64,000 bases of DNA from Tomocerus qinae (taxonomy: Eukaryota > Arthropoda > Collembola > Entomobryomorpha > Tomoceridae), in the NCBI GenBank assembly GCA_020055645.1, contig CM034546.1:23498001-23562000 (forward strand), in the 5' to 3' direction. The translations under genes and the position numbers were made by a program. Shown one piece after another: positions 11,875 through 22,088 of the stretch. Positions within the stretch are counted from its first letter, which is position 1, and the number at the start of each line of letters is the position of its first letter. The notes below the pieces were generated by a model. That model made no database searches, was not told the origin of the DNA, and saw nothing but the letters and a program-made list of their open reading frames with translations.

Positions 11875-12980
11875 GGCCCGTATTTTTAATGAGAGGAGAT
11901 ATTTCCACTCTCAGTCAGATTTTAAAGAGTGAGAGGAGAGTGAGAGAACGAAATCTCCACTCAGAGTATCCATATTTTTAAATTGATACGGTATTCACTC
12001 TTCAAAGCCTGAGTGGAGTGGGGATTGAGAGGGAGATAAACTCAACAAAGTTGCCTTAGAGGCACGCTTTAAAATATTTGATACTGTTCCTTGGGTTCAA
12101 GGACGTATTTACGGATGGGCTTTACGGGCTGAAGCCCCCCCCCCGAAATCCAAGAAAAAGGGAATTTTTTTCTCAAAATAGCAAAAAATTTCGCGCTCCG
12201 CGCGATTATTTGCCATTTTTAGCCCATTTTTGACTTAATTCCTTCAAAAAATGCCTAAAATTTTCGCGCTACGCGCGAATATTATATATACTTAAAATAT
12301 CTATTGGAAATCTAGCCCCCTCCGAAACTCAGTTCTGCATACGTGCTTGCTTGGGTTAGTACATTACAATCGCCGACAACAATTTGAAATGAACATGTAG
12401 CGTAGAGTCTGAGAGCGGTTAGAAGTTGGTATATTGGAGGTAATTGGCATCCACGATGAATTCCAATAATAATATCATCCTTTATTAGCGTTAAAATAAA
12501 AGATGCCGTATCTTTAGAAAAACTATATCGAATTTGGAAGCTGTATCATTTACATCCTCCATAGGATTAGATCTGTCGCGGAGTCGATTAACTTTAAATG
12601 AATTCACTCTCTGTACTGTTTGCACGAAATTTTCATAGCGCCATTTTTGTCGAATGTTATAACCTAATATTGTTGCAATCAAATGTTTTTGAACGAAATG
12701 AAAATAATTTTTTACAAGAAAATATCTGAAAGGTAGCTCAGTAGTTGTCTTTCAAAATGAGAGAATTACTCTGATGAGGAGGGAGAGTGAGGTGAAAACA
12801 ATTTCATTTAAAATGTCACTGAAGAGTTGCCACTCTCATTTACATCAAAAACTGGACTCTCACTCTTCAAAATTACATCTCTCAAAAGTTCACCTTTTTC
12901 CATTTAAAAATATGAAATATGAGTGAAAGCATGAGTGAAAGGAAGAGTTTTCGAAAATTTATTATTTAAAAATACGGGCC
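11875..12980. mobile_element. 1.1-kb non-autonomous TIR element (GGCCCGTATTTTTAA)
   Basis: Ends GGCCCGTATTTTTAA and TTAAAAATACGGGCC are perfect inverted repeats at 11875 and up to 12980, with AAA on both outer flanks as a possible 3-bp target duplication. The subterminal regions are purine-rich on one side (GAGAGGAGAGTGAGAG) and pyrimidine-rich on the other, so they also pair. No transposase is present. GGCC-type ends with a 3-bp duplication would suit PIF/Harbinger-like elements, but that is inference. A hAT MITE is nested inside (12098-12349). Confidence 0.7.
12098..12349. mobile_element. hAT-type MITE (CAAGCACGTATCCAGG family), nested
   Basis: A 252-bp element starting CAAGGACGTATTTACGG and ending CTGCATACGTGCTTG, flanked by perfect 8-bp repeats CTTGGGTT (12090-12097 and 12350-12357). 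Its interior has C-runs and the palindromic TTTCGCGCTCCGCGCGA. It belongs with the copies at 25759-25940 and 37534-37713 and a worn one near 30850-31020. Confidence 0.85.
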
Positions 12981-14002
12981 AAAGTAAATAACAAAATTGT
13001 AATACGACCCTGCTTTGTTTTTATTAATAGTATCGGGTCGTCGAGGATTAAAACAAATTTCTGTAACATTTTAATATTTAATACATGGATAACGCGCTTT
13101 TTCAAAGTATACTTCAAAAAATTCTAACTGCAATATATTTTAACATATAGCATACAAGTTAACTTATGTTAAAAAATAATATTATGAGATAAAAAGCGGC
13201 CAATCATAATTTAATTACAAGAAAACATAAAATATTATATATTAAAACTTAGCTTAAGGTTAAACTATTAGTTAACACTTAAAACTAAGCCTCTGCAATT
13301 TGCGATGACCATGACTCATGGATCTCCATTTAAACATTAAACATAAACAACCAACCAACAATTCAGTGCATAAATATACTTACAGTACACCTATTTATAT
13401 AAATGTGGTCAAATTTCATACGTTATATAATTACATAGTGACACATTATAATTTGTGTAGGGACGTAATAAATAATACAATACTTATAAATAGATAAACA
13501 ATTTAGATTTGCTCAGAGGTGTTTAATAAGGTGTGAAGGTATATAGCTATGCAGTTAGCTTATTTAATGAAAATGCTAGTTTGGCTTACGACATTTGTCA
13601 CTATTTTTGTTCACTTGTGGGGCTATAGTGGAAAAATTCCACTGGTGACTGGCTTTTTGACAGTCATGTTCATGACTATTCACAAAAAAATAGGTTGACG
13701 ACATATAGTTAAATAGTACATAGATCGCTCGGGGCGTTTAAAATAATTATAATCCCTATGTTGCCACATCAGTATTTGATATTGTAATATTGTTATAGGT
13801 ATACGGTATGTATACCAATCGTATTAGCTTTGAATGTTACATTATCCTTTTATCTATTTTTATTGCTTCGATTTATGGCTATTTATGGCTAGGCTATGGC
13901 TCCGCTCGTTACTTAGGTGTACAACTTGCAAACAAGCAGTTTCTTCAAATTGAAAAGATAACCCTAATAATATGGATAATCGTTGCTCTGATATCTATAC
14001 AA
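12981..14002. other. Gene-free spacer upstream of tRNA-Glu
   Basis: AT-rich sequence. The open frame 13808-14017 runs into the tRNA gene and is hydrophobic by composition; no domain or splice signal supports it. Confidence 0.4.
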
Positions 14003-14100
14003 TCCCATGTGGTCTAGTGGCTAGGATAGCTGGCTTTCACACATCGAGGTTACCTCTGCAAAGCCCCCAGCAGGCCCGGGTTCGATTCCCGGCATGGGAA
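14003..14100 (+). tRNA. tRNA-Glu (TTC) with 26-nt intron
   Basis: The acceptor arms TCCCATG and CATGGGA pair perfectly. The D-arm/A-box is TGGTCTAGTGGCTAGGATA and the T arm CCGGG TTCGATT CCCGG. The anticodon stem GCTGG/CCAGC brackets CTTTCA, then 26 extra bases, then C. The anticodon is TTC, and the insertion follows position 37, the canonical eukaryotic tRNA intron site. The intron (about 14040-14065, CACATCGAGGTT... to AAAGCC) contains GAGG/CCTC, which can form a hairpin. AAAG in the intron can pair with CTTT around the anticodon, as expected for the splicing endonuclease substrate. Without the intron the RNA is a normal 72 nt. A weak T-run follows. Confidence 0.92.
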
Positions 14101-14786
14101 ACATTTTGAAACTTTTTACGTTGAACTTTATCACGAATATTGCATTTCTGCTACACAAAGAGCTTAATAAATAGAAAAATAGAGCTTTTCTATTTATTTA
14201 AAATCTTTGATAATTAATACGGAAACAAAAGTTAATTGACATAACTCCAAGGAAAGAATATGTACATAAGGTCAATAAATTGTAATTTACTATATTTTAA
14301 TTATATATTATAATTACACGTTTTTCTGTCACCATCAAAGAATTTCTATGATGTAATAATAAAATAGCCACAAAGTCAGTGTATAAAGTTGCCATGCCGT
14401 CTTAATTTATTTTTGGTGGCTTTGTTGCACATGTAAATGCCTAAAATTCCGGTAATGACGCAGCAGTGTAGCCATACGCAGTATTAAATTAACTTCCCGT
14501 AAATAAATCCCTTTGGGAACGGTGGCCTTCTGTCGCCCTGCCGCAATTTACCACAGGACTACAAAACATGCACACTATTCCGTTAATACAGCGAGGGTGG
14601 TAGTTAATGAATTAGAGATAAAAAAAGAAAGAGTATTAGGACGAACATAGTTCGTAAATAATAATTATTATTATTTAAGAATTAGATAATTGTATTATTA
14701 ATAACGACAGATTGTCATACAATGGTTTTTGTAGAGCAGGTTTTCTACGTATAGGGAATTAAAGACAGCCTTCACTTAAAGACATT
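14101..14786. other. Spacer before the segmental duplication
   Basis: AT-rich, with one GC-richer patch at about 14450-14580 that has no coding or RNA structure I can recognise. It ends where the similarity between duplication units A and B begins. Confidence 0.35.
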
Positions 14787-15245
14787 TCATATCTTTTCCT
14801 CTTGTTGCGGCACTAAACGACAAACGAGTACATTTCGCAGTCTGTGCGACTAACCATAATTATGCAAAGGATTCAAATTTAGTGAATGCCCCCGTTTAAG
14901 TAATCTGTAGAATTTTCGTCATGGATATGCTCAATCAGAAATCAGAATGCTGTATTTCAAACAATGTGGATCATTTTACCACTAGGAGAAAGGAGATCAG
15001 AGACTGGCTGCCGGTTGAAGCAAAATTATGAAAATTGTTGGATTATAAATATAAAAATAAACTCACTTAGTATATGATTAATTGATGGATATTGAATGGT
15101 TAATGAATTATCACTATTTATTATTGATTATACTGCATGAACTAATTTATAAAATACACCAGCAAAGACAGAAGAGTGTCAAATTAATAAAGTCAAAGTT
15201 AAAATAATTAGAAAATAAAATCCAAAAACATATTTACCTTCAGAT

Positions 15246-15496
15246 CAGGGAACAAAAAAGGACCTTTTTTGCCTTTTACCTTTTTTGCCTTTTTTATAAA
15301 AAAGGTAGGAGTAAGAATTTAAAAAAGCAGTCCTTTTTTGCCTTTTTACCTTTTTTGATGTAGCAGAGTGCCCCATTTACTTCACTTTACATGTAAATAA
15401 GGTAAAAAAGGTAAAAAGGTAAAAAGGACTGCTTTTTTAGAAAAAGTAGTACTTTTTACCTTTTTTGTAAAAAAGGAGTACCTTTTTAGTTCCCTG
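15246..15496. mobile_element. hAT-type MITE (CAGGGAAC) with empty site in unit B
   Basis: A 251-bp element with ends CAGGGAAC and GTTCCCTG and perfect 8-bp flanking repeats CTTCAGAT (15238-15245 and 15497-15504). The body is built of repeated CCTTTTTTGCC/GGTAAAAAAGG tracts that make the whole element self-complementary. Unit B carries the uninterrupted target, a single CTTCAGAT, at about 19154-19161, so the insertion postdates the duplication. Confidence 0.92.
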
Positions 15497-15623
15497 CTTC
15501 AGATGCAGACAATAAATTGGTTTTAAGAACTAATTTAAGGCATTCGTAATTCAGTTAATTTACAGTACTAGTTAAGTAATGTTATGACATTTATCAAGGA
15601 AGCAAAATATGCTCTAAGGTTCT

Positions 15624-16106
15624 TCATGCTAGATCAGAATCAAACTCACTGGGTTCAATTACTCCGTTTCCATTTGTGTCTAATTTGCGAAACTCGTGAT
15701 GCAAATCCTTGTGTTCTATTTGCCTCTTATTGCGGTCACCCAATACTTTCTCTGAAAACATTTCCATTTCTGGAAACTCGATAACTCCATTTTTGTTATA
15801 GTCAACGGCTTCAAATGCATTAAGAGTATTTGCTTCACTTAAACTTCTTTTTCCTCGCCCAATTGGAATTGGAATTGAAATTGATGGCACAACTTTTGAG
15901 ACAACAAGGTCAATATATTTCGGATCAAAGCTGCAACTATTCCGGCATCCATCTTTGCATTTACAACAGAAGAAATTGCATTTGCCCACTCCACAACACT
16001 GAAATTTCCCATTGTTCTTGCAGCATTTTCCAGAAACAAGTTCAATATCTTTCATAAACACCATCAAACCAATTGTCGCAAGAACCCAAGTAATCTTCAT
16101 TTTCAT
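15624..16106 (-). CDS. Secreted Cys-rich EF-hand protein, copy A
   Basis: A 160-residue protein from a single coding exon. The ATG at 16106 is preceded by TTTCAG/GCTCCA, a 3' splice site, so a 5' UTR exon lies upstream. Residues 1-26 form a signal peptide (ITWVLATIGLMVF core). Residues 27-60 form a compact domain with ten cysteines, including the motifs GKCC, QCCGVGKCNFFCCKCKDGC and SCSFDP. Two dibasic processing sites follow (GRGKR at 83-87, RNKR at 125-128). Two complete EF-hand loops follow: DYNKNGVIEFPE (102-113) and DTNGNGVIEPSE (143-154), with all Ca2+ ligand positions kept. A secreted or secretory-pathway Ca2+-binding protein is inferred; the physiological role is unknown. The paralogue at 19281-19754 is close to identical. 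Confidence 0.85.
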   Translation of the reverse strand: MKMKITWVLATIGLMVFMKDIELVSGKCCKNNGKFQCCGVGKCNFFCCKCKDGCRNSCSFDPKYIDLVVSKVVPSISIPIPIGRGKRSLSEANTLNAFEAVDYNKNGVIEFPEMEMFSEKVLGDRNKRQIEHKDLHHEFRKLDTNGNGVIEPSEFDSDLA

Positions 16107-19100
16107 TGGAGCCTGAAATATTTAAAAGTACAAAAAGAATGATCAAACCAAATATCTTTACCCTTTGAAAACGGATTATTAGAAAATTTTCAAATTTACT
16201 TCGTTCTATTCTTATTTTCTTATTCCTTTAACCTACTTAAGAATGAAATAGGCTAGCAGCTGATAGTTGTTGCACATTGATAAGTGTTTTTCAATCAGAG
16301 TTGGATTTAACCAACTTGAGTGGGCACTATTTACTTATTTCCCGATTTTGAAACTAATTGTAATTAAATTGACACATTTATATATCAATTTTAAATTGGC
16401 GATACCAAATGCATTAATTCTTTGTTTAGTAACATTGTTGTGATACCTTTAGATGGACAATCTAAAAATAGAATGAATTTAATCAATTTAAGGGCTTATT
16501 AGAAATACACTGGTCATAATCAATGTTTTTGTACCGGCTATTCAATATTTAATTACTGAAACCAGTCGCAACGGTTTCAATATTCACTGCTAATTAATAT
16601 AGTGAACCAGATATTATGACCGCGCCACAACTGACTCTAAAAACACGCGTTCTGAAAACCATGAAAAATAAAATTGTTTAGAAACTAATAGTTAAAAACT
16701 AACGTTATCAAACCGCCAAATAAATATAACTATTTCAGGATCAATTAGATCCGGCGGGTTAAAAAAATTGATACAACTATAACAAAAATGTAAAAACACT
16801 TTAATAAAACTAACTTTTCCACTGCTGTATAAACTTTATTGGAACGAGAGTGAAGCAGCGCTACGAAATAATTGTTAGGCATTTACTAAATAAATATTAA
16901 ATTTGCAATTAAAAAAACGGACCTTTGCTTCACTAAAATGTCGTAGGAGAAATCAGTAGATGAAATATTAACCAGGACTACTTGGACAATCAAGCTTTAC
17001 TGATGCTTTTTAGACTATGCACCCAGTTTTATAGCTAAATGTTATCTCGTTCATGCGTCATTTTATTTGGGCAACTTGTGTTTCTATAAATAATGATTTG
17101 GGTCAACAATATTTATTAAAGTTTGGAGAAATAGATCCAGTTATTCTGATATATGTAACACCAAAAAACTTAAAAATAAAGCGTTTTAAAATATGTTAGG
17201 TATACGAACGCCATGCTAGTTTCTATTTATGTTATTATTATTGATTTAATTTACATTACCGAGCTATTCGATATTACAATATTTAATTTGATATCGCATT
17301 TCATCGGTAAAATAAATAAATAGAATATTCTTGTTTCAATTTTTTGTTTTGTTTGATAAACTAATACTTTTTAAAGGTCGAGTAGTAGAACTATAAAATA
17401 TTTTACGATAGATATTAGCGAGTAGGTAGTTAAATAATTACATGTCAGGGCTACATGGAATGATGCAGTTCACACGTTACACGGTATGACAAAAAACAGC
17501 AAATGTTTGCATGACCCAATTTTTAAATTATAAACAATAAACAACCCAGTTTCGTTAATAACAGAATTTGATCACACTGACATATGACAGAGTAGTACTA
17601 GTGGTATAGAAAAATATTTTCCAATTTTTGGGTTTTTAGACAAAAATTTCTTTCTATTTTCTTCGACTTCTAGGGAAGATGAAACTCATCAATAACATTC
17701 AATTTTTAAACTAAACATTTAAACGTCTATTGGAAAAATTCGGTTCCAATAATGCATAATTATAACATCGGATAAAATATATCACTATATTATTGGCGGT
17801 AGAAATTCACCTAGGTAATTACCGTTAGATTTCTTTCAAGTTGATTGATTGAACTTTCTATTTTACTGCATGTACATCTCATAGCCAGTAACACAAAGGA
17901 TCATTTTCATAACGTTCAGTTTACTAGAAATTGTTTTATGATTTTTTTGAAAGGAAGATTTGAACATGGAAAGGATAAGTAAAAGCTCAAATTTCAAAAC
18001 CTCTCATCCCACAGATCCCACAGTTTTCCACCGATCATTATAAAACTTTTTGAGGAGTATGAGGAGCTGCAATTGACCCAAACTCTAGTGCTTGGCCAAG
18101 GAGCGTAGAAATACATTAAACTTCAATAAACATAAAGCGAAAGAGAATTTGTAATTTATATGTAAGAAACAAAGGTTTCTAATTAGAATTAAGTTGCTTA
18201 CTATAAAGGAAAAAACTACAATGCATAAATTTTTACATTTACAAATGACTCTCATTAACATATCGTCCCTTAAAGCATCAAAAACTTAAATGGTGGTTCA
18301 ACATCTGTACTTAATCAATAGTAACAAATGGTATGAAAGGAAAAACAAATATATTTCAAGCCATTACAATACAATGGTTACTAAAACAAAAATGTTTGAA
18401 AACATACTTGGTTGATAATGTCCGTTAAACAGAAAATAAAGTTTTAATCCCTATCAAATAAATAGGAGATCAGGAAAATCTATTGGAAAACTGAAAATTT
18501 TGGGATGTTGAAGAAATAGAATTAATGTCTTTGAAAATGTTGTTGATTGATGGACTGAAAGAAATTCCCATTAGAAAAACTCTTGCTATGGACTAAAATT
18601 TCTACGCAACGAACAACAAGCGAAACGTATTTTGTGTAAAAATAACTTTAATTTAACATGTATATTTAATCTAATGATCTCGTTAATTTATACAATATAA
18701 TTTACTTTTACAACACTTCAATTTAAAAGCCAGCAAACATCATATTATTCATATATTTTCTCTTGTTGTGGACTGAGGGACTAACCATATTATGCAAAGT
18801 ATTCAAATTAAGTGATCTGTTTAAGTAATCTGTAGAATTTTCGTCATGGATATACTCAATCAGAATGCTGTGTTTCAAACAATGTGGATCATTTCACCAC
18901 CAGGAGTAAGGAGATCAGAGAAGCCGGTTGAAGCAAAATTATGAAAATTGTTGGATTAAAAATATAGAATAAACTCACTTATATGATTAATTGATGGATA
19001 TTGAATGGTTAACAGTTAATGAATGGTCAATATTTATTAATGATTATACTGCATGAACTAATTTATAAAATACACCAGCAAAGACAGAAGGGTGTCAAAT

Positions 19101-19280
19101 TTATAAAGTCAAAGTTAAAATAATTAGAAAATAAAATCCAAAAACATATTTACCTTCAGATGCAGACAATAAATTGGTTTTAAGAACTAATTTAAGGCAT
19201 TCGTAATTCAGTTAATTTACACTACCAGTTAAGTAATGTTATGACATTTATCAAGGAAACCAAAAATGAGCTGACGTTCT

Positions 19281-19754
19281 TCAAGCTAAATCAGAATCAA
19301 ACTCATTGGGTTCAATTACACCGTTTCCATTGATGTCTAATTTGCGAAACTCCTGATGCAAATCGTTGTGTTCTATTTGCCTTTTATTGCGGTCACCCAA
19401 CACTTTCCCTGAAAACATTTCCATTTCTGGAAACTCGATAACTCCATTTTTGTTATAGTCAACGGCTTCAAATGCATTAAGAGTATTTTCTTCACTTAAA
19501 CTTCTTTTTCTTCGCCCAATTGGAATTGAAATTTGTGGCACAACTTTTGAAAGAACAAGGTCAACATATTTCGGATCAAAGCTGCAACTATTCCGGCATC
19601 CATCTTTGCAGTTACAACAGAAGAAGTTGCATTTACCCACTCCACAACACTGAAATTTCCCATTGTTCTTGCAACATTTTCCAGAAACAAGTTCCATATC
19701 TTCCATAAACACCATCAAACCAATCGCAATGACCCAAACAATCTTCATTTTCAT
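19281..19754 (-). CDS. Secreted Cys-rich EF-hand protein, copy B
   Basis: Paralogue of 15624-16106, with the same architecture and reading frame intact. It has a signal peptide (IVWVIAIGLMVF core), the ten-cysteine domain (GKCC, QCCGVGKCNFFCCNCKDGC, SCSFDP), processing sites GRRKR and RNKR, and EF loops DYNKNGVIEFPE and DINGNGVIEPNE. The frame can be opened five codons further 5' (MFQAP), but those codons span the 3' splice site CAG/GCTCCA seen in both copies, so I start at MKMK. Differences from copy A are mostly conservative and indels are in frame (a PI dipeptide is missing before the GRRKR site, and a residue differs in the signal peptide), which suggests selection on both copies. Confidence 0.85.
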   Translation of the reverse strand: MKMKIVWVIAIGLMVFMEDMELVSGKCCKNNGKFQCCGVGKCNFFCCNCKDGCRNSCSFDPKYVDLVLSKVVPQISIPIGRRKRSLSEENTLNAFEAVDYNKNGVIEFPEMEMFSGKVLGDRNKRQIEHNDLHQEFRKLDINGNGVIEPNEFDSDLA

Positions 19755-19971
19755 TGGAGCCTGAAACATTTAAATGTACAAAAGGCATGATCAAACCAAA
19801 ATATCTTCACCCTTTCAAATACCGATTATTATAAATTTTTCATATTTACTTGGTTCAATTCTTATTATTTTAACAAATCTACGAAAAACCATTTTAATCA
19901 TTCTCAGTTAACTTATCATTCTTTCAAATTTGTCATTGTCAGTGAACGAAATTCCACTTCTCGCTGATTGG

Positions 19972-20086
19972 AGATTAGTGGTTTTTAATGACATTTAACG
20001 TTAAATACCGCCACTTAGAAAGTAGTGATAAGTGACATAAGTGGTAACAAATAGTTTCTTATAAATTTCGTGCAGAATTTTCAATA
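19972..20086. repeat. 115-bp direct repeat, left border of PLE
   Basis: By eye identical over 115 bp to 24691-24805 (from AGATTAGTGGTTTTTAATGA to GCAGAATTTTCAATA). The sequence lies immediately outside the inverted arms, as a target-site duplication would. Confidence 0.9.
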
Positions 20087-21238
20087 TGCTTTTTAGTTTT
20101 CCTTAGATAAATAAATGAAAGGTGAAAACTGAAATTCATCCAAATCACGACAGCTTGTTTACTCAACCAGTCATCAACATGTCTTTTTTAATTTATTCAG
20201 TAATCGATTTCGCATAGGGCATCATCAGACTGTTGAAAATAATTACATTATAATACATAAATTAAAAATGAAGATCTTATAAATGTATAATAATTGTTCA
20301 ATCAGAACATCGAATCAGTCATATGCTACACTTGTACTTTGTATTTTTTATGTATTATTACCATTAGTAGAAAAACTCATAACACTAACCTTATTATGTA
20401 AATTAACAATGTTGGAGGTAAGAGTAGTTAGTAATTTGAGATCCTTACATCAGTTAATTTAGAATTTAGAATTTAGTTCACATTTTAATTCAATACAGGT
20501 TTAGACTTACAACATCCTGATTTGTCTTCACATTGGTAAGTAATTAAGCGGGACAATTGCATAAAAGCTATAAACAAAAATCATATCATGTATCACTAAG
20601 TGTAATCCTTGGCAATCATAGTAGTGAGACCATTTACTTTGGAGAATGAGACAATTATCTGTAGGCTATTTACAGCTAATTTATATTCATAATTTTCACA
20701 TTTAAGAGACTCTTTCATTATAGTATCTAATATAATACGTTTATAATTCTTAATATTCTTATAAAAGGCATGACAAAATAACAGGTGTTATTAAAACTTT
20801 GATTGTACTTAATTACATTTACAGGTGGAATTTCTAACTTTGATAAAATTTCCGGGTTATGAATAGATAAGTTCGTAATTAATAGAGGTTTTTTAGGTGT
20901 TAATAATTCCGATCTATTGATCGTGTTCAATTTATAACGTGTTTCCTCTAATAGGTTATCGGGGTACATTCGCAATTTGAACTTATAGAATAAATTATCT
21001 AATTCATCATTTCTGTCAGTAAAACTACTACATGTTCTTATTACCCTTAAGCCTTGAGCATATGGGATGGATTTAAGTAAACTTTTACTGTGGTTCGAAT
21101 AGTAGTGGAGTGGTTGGGCTTTTGACATCGGTTTACGATACAGTTTTGTTTTTATAGTATTGTCGGAAGTTAAAGTAATGTCTAAATCTAGAAATGATGT
21201 ACGTGTATCCTGGATATCAAAGGTAAATTCTAGGAAAT
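20087..21238 (-). repeat. Left inverted arm of the PLE
   Basis: Reverse complement of 23533-24689. It contains, on the minus strand, the last part of the RT reading frame (20727-21128 and beyond) with one frame-altering difference after CYFVMPF, where a base is missing relative to the right arm. The inversion breakpoint is sharp: TAGGAAAT is shared, then the sequences diverge. Confidence 0.92.
20198..20232 (-). ncRNA. Hammerhead-ribozyme-like core, left arm
   Basis: Reverse-complement counterpart of 24541-24575. TCATCAG at 20222-20228 and TTTC at 20208-20211 are the complements of the CTGATGA and GAAA core elements. The flanking CAGT/ACTG helix is preserved. Confidence 0.5.
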
Positions 21239-21269
21239 AGACACAGTTCTTGAAACCGAAATTCTTCCC

Positions 21270-22061
21270 ATGATCCCATCAGATGAAGCAATTGATGAAT
21301 ACCTAATAAATAATCGAATGAAAATAACGCTGACTGACGAGGCTTCTATAGATATCATAAAAAACTTTATGAGCTACTCGCAGTGCGTTTACTTCAAGAA
21401 TAATATAACAGAAGCTACGAAGAATAAAGTTCCACTAGTTAATCCCATCATGAATTTCTCTGTTCCCAGCTACCAACTACTACCCAACAAAACTTTTGAA
21501 GAAATAACCGAAACAAAAAAACTTGTGGCATCTTTAGTTCAAAGTCATTATGCGGAAGGATCCGATTTCACAGCTGAGCTACTCATATCTCGTAATTGCA
21601 AATTACTATGCGAAGAGATTAAGAAACTGGATTTCGAGAAGGAGGTATTAAGGGACTATTTCTGGTTCAATTTTTCGTTAATGTATATCAAAGCAAAAAC
21701 CGAATTTCTTTCGGTATTTAAAATCAAAGAAATTGATTGGAAAAAGAAGAAAGGCAAAGTTCAACACATTGTTCCATCATGGAGAAAAAACAATCAATTG
21801 CCACCAGCGAAGCCATACAATTTCTATTCAAATCGTATAGAAGATAGAATAACCCGTAAAGTGGAATCCTTTGACCCTGATACCGTTAAAAATATTCATC
21901 AAACATTGTTAGAAAAACTAAACCAACTTACTACAACCCAAAATACAGATGACGATTCTGAAAATACGAATTACATCACCAGACCCAAAAAACGAGCAAG
22001 AAGACAAAATAGACGGAAAAATTCTCATCCCCCCAAGCACACTGCTGGAACTGATAACTGA
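21270..22061 (+). CDS. PLE ORF1, unknown basic protein
   Basis: A 263-codon frame directly after the left arm and 27 bp before ORF2. It has no domain I recognise: the first 150 residues are mixed helical, and the C-terminus is strongly basic (RPKKRARRQNRRKN), suggesting nucleic-acid binding. No Cys/His zinc-knuckle pattern is visible, and no GIY-YIG motif. The frame is open upstream of the ATG through ...VLETEILPM to the arm breakpoint, so the true N-terminus was probably longer and lost in 5' truncation. A separate ORF1 upstream of the RT is not usual for most described animal PLEs. Confidence 0.65.
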   Translation: MIPSDEAIDEYLINNRMKITLTDEASIDIIKNFMSYSQCVYFKNNITEATKNKVPLVNPIMNFSVPSYQLLPNKTFEEITETKKLVASLVQSHYAEGSDFTAELLISRNCKLLCEEIKKLDFEKEVLRDYFWFNFSLMYIKAKTEFLSVFKIKEIDWKKKKGKVQHIVPSWRKNNQLPPAKPYNFYSNRIEDRITRKVESFDPDTVKNIHQTLLEKLNQLTTTQNTDDDSENTNYITRPKKRARRQNRRKNSHPPKHTAGTDN

Positions 22062-22088
22062 CAAGTTGCCATTAGTAGAAATGACAGT

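Larger units (their letters stand above)
14787..18748. repeat. Tandem segmental duplication, unit A
   Basis: A roughly 4-kb unit whose sequence is repeated, in the same order and orientation, in unit B from 18749. Landmarks shared: AATCTGTAGAATTTTCGTCA (14900s and 18830s), the EF-hand gene, AGCAGCTGATAGTT (16255 and 24836), TCAGGATCAATTAGATCCGG (about 16735 and 25508), and the tail ending AAAGCCAGCAAACATC. The junction is near 18749. Unit A has a hAT MITE (15246-15496) absent from B, and about 450 bp at 16925-17370 absent from B. Confidence 0.88.

Noticed and set aside
13808..14017. Short hydrophobic protein upstream of the tRNA
   Set aside because: Runs into the tRNA-Glu gene and has no splice or domain evidence.
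20519..20708. GIY-YIG remnant in the left PLE arm or downstream of the RT stop
   Set aside because: Translated all frames by eye; a Cys-containing stretch (QCEDKSGCCKSKP) exists in one frame downstream of the RT but no GIY-YIG motif.
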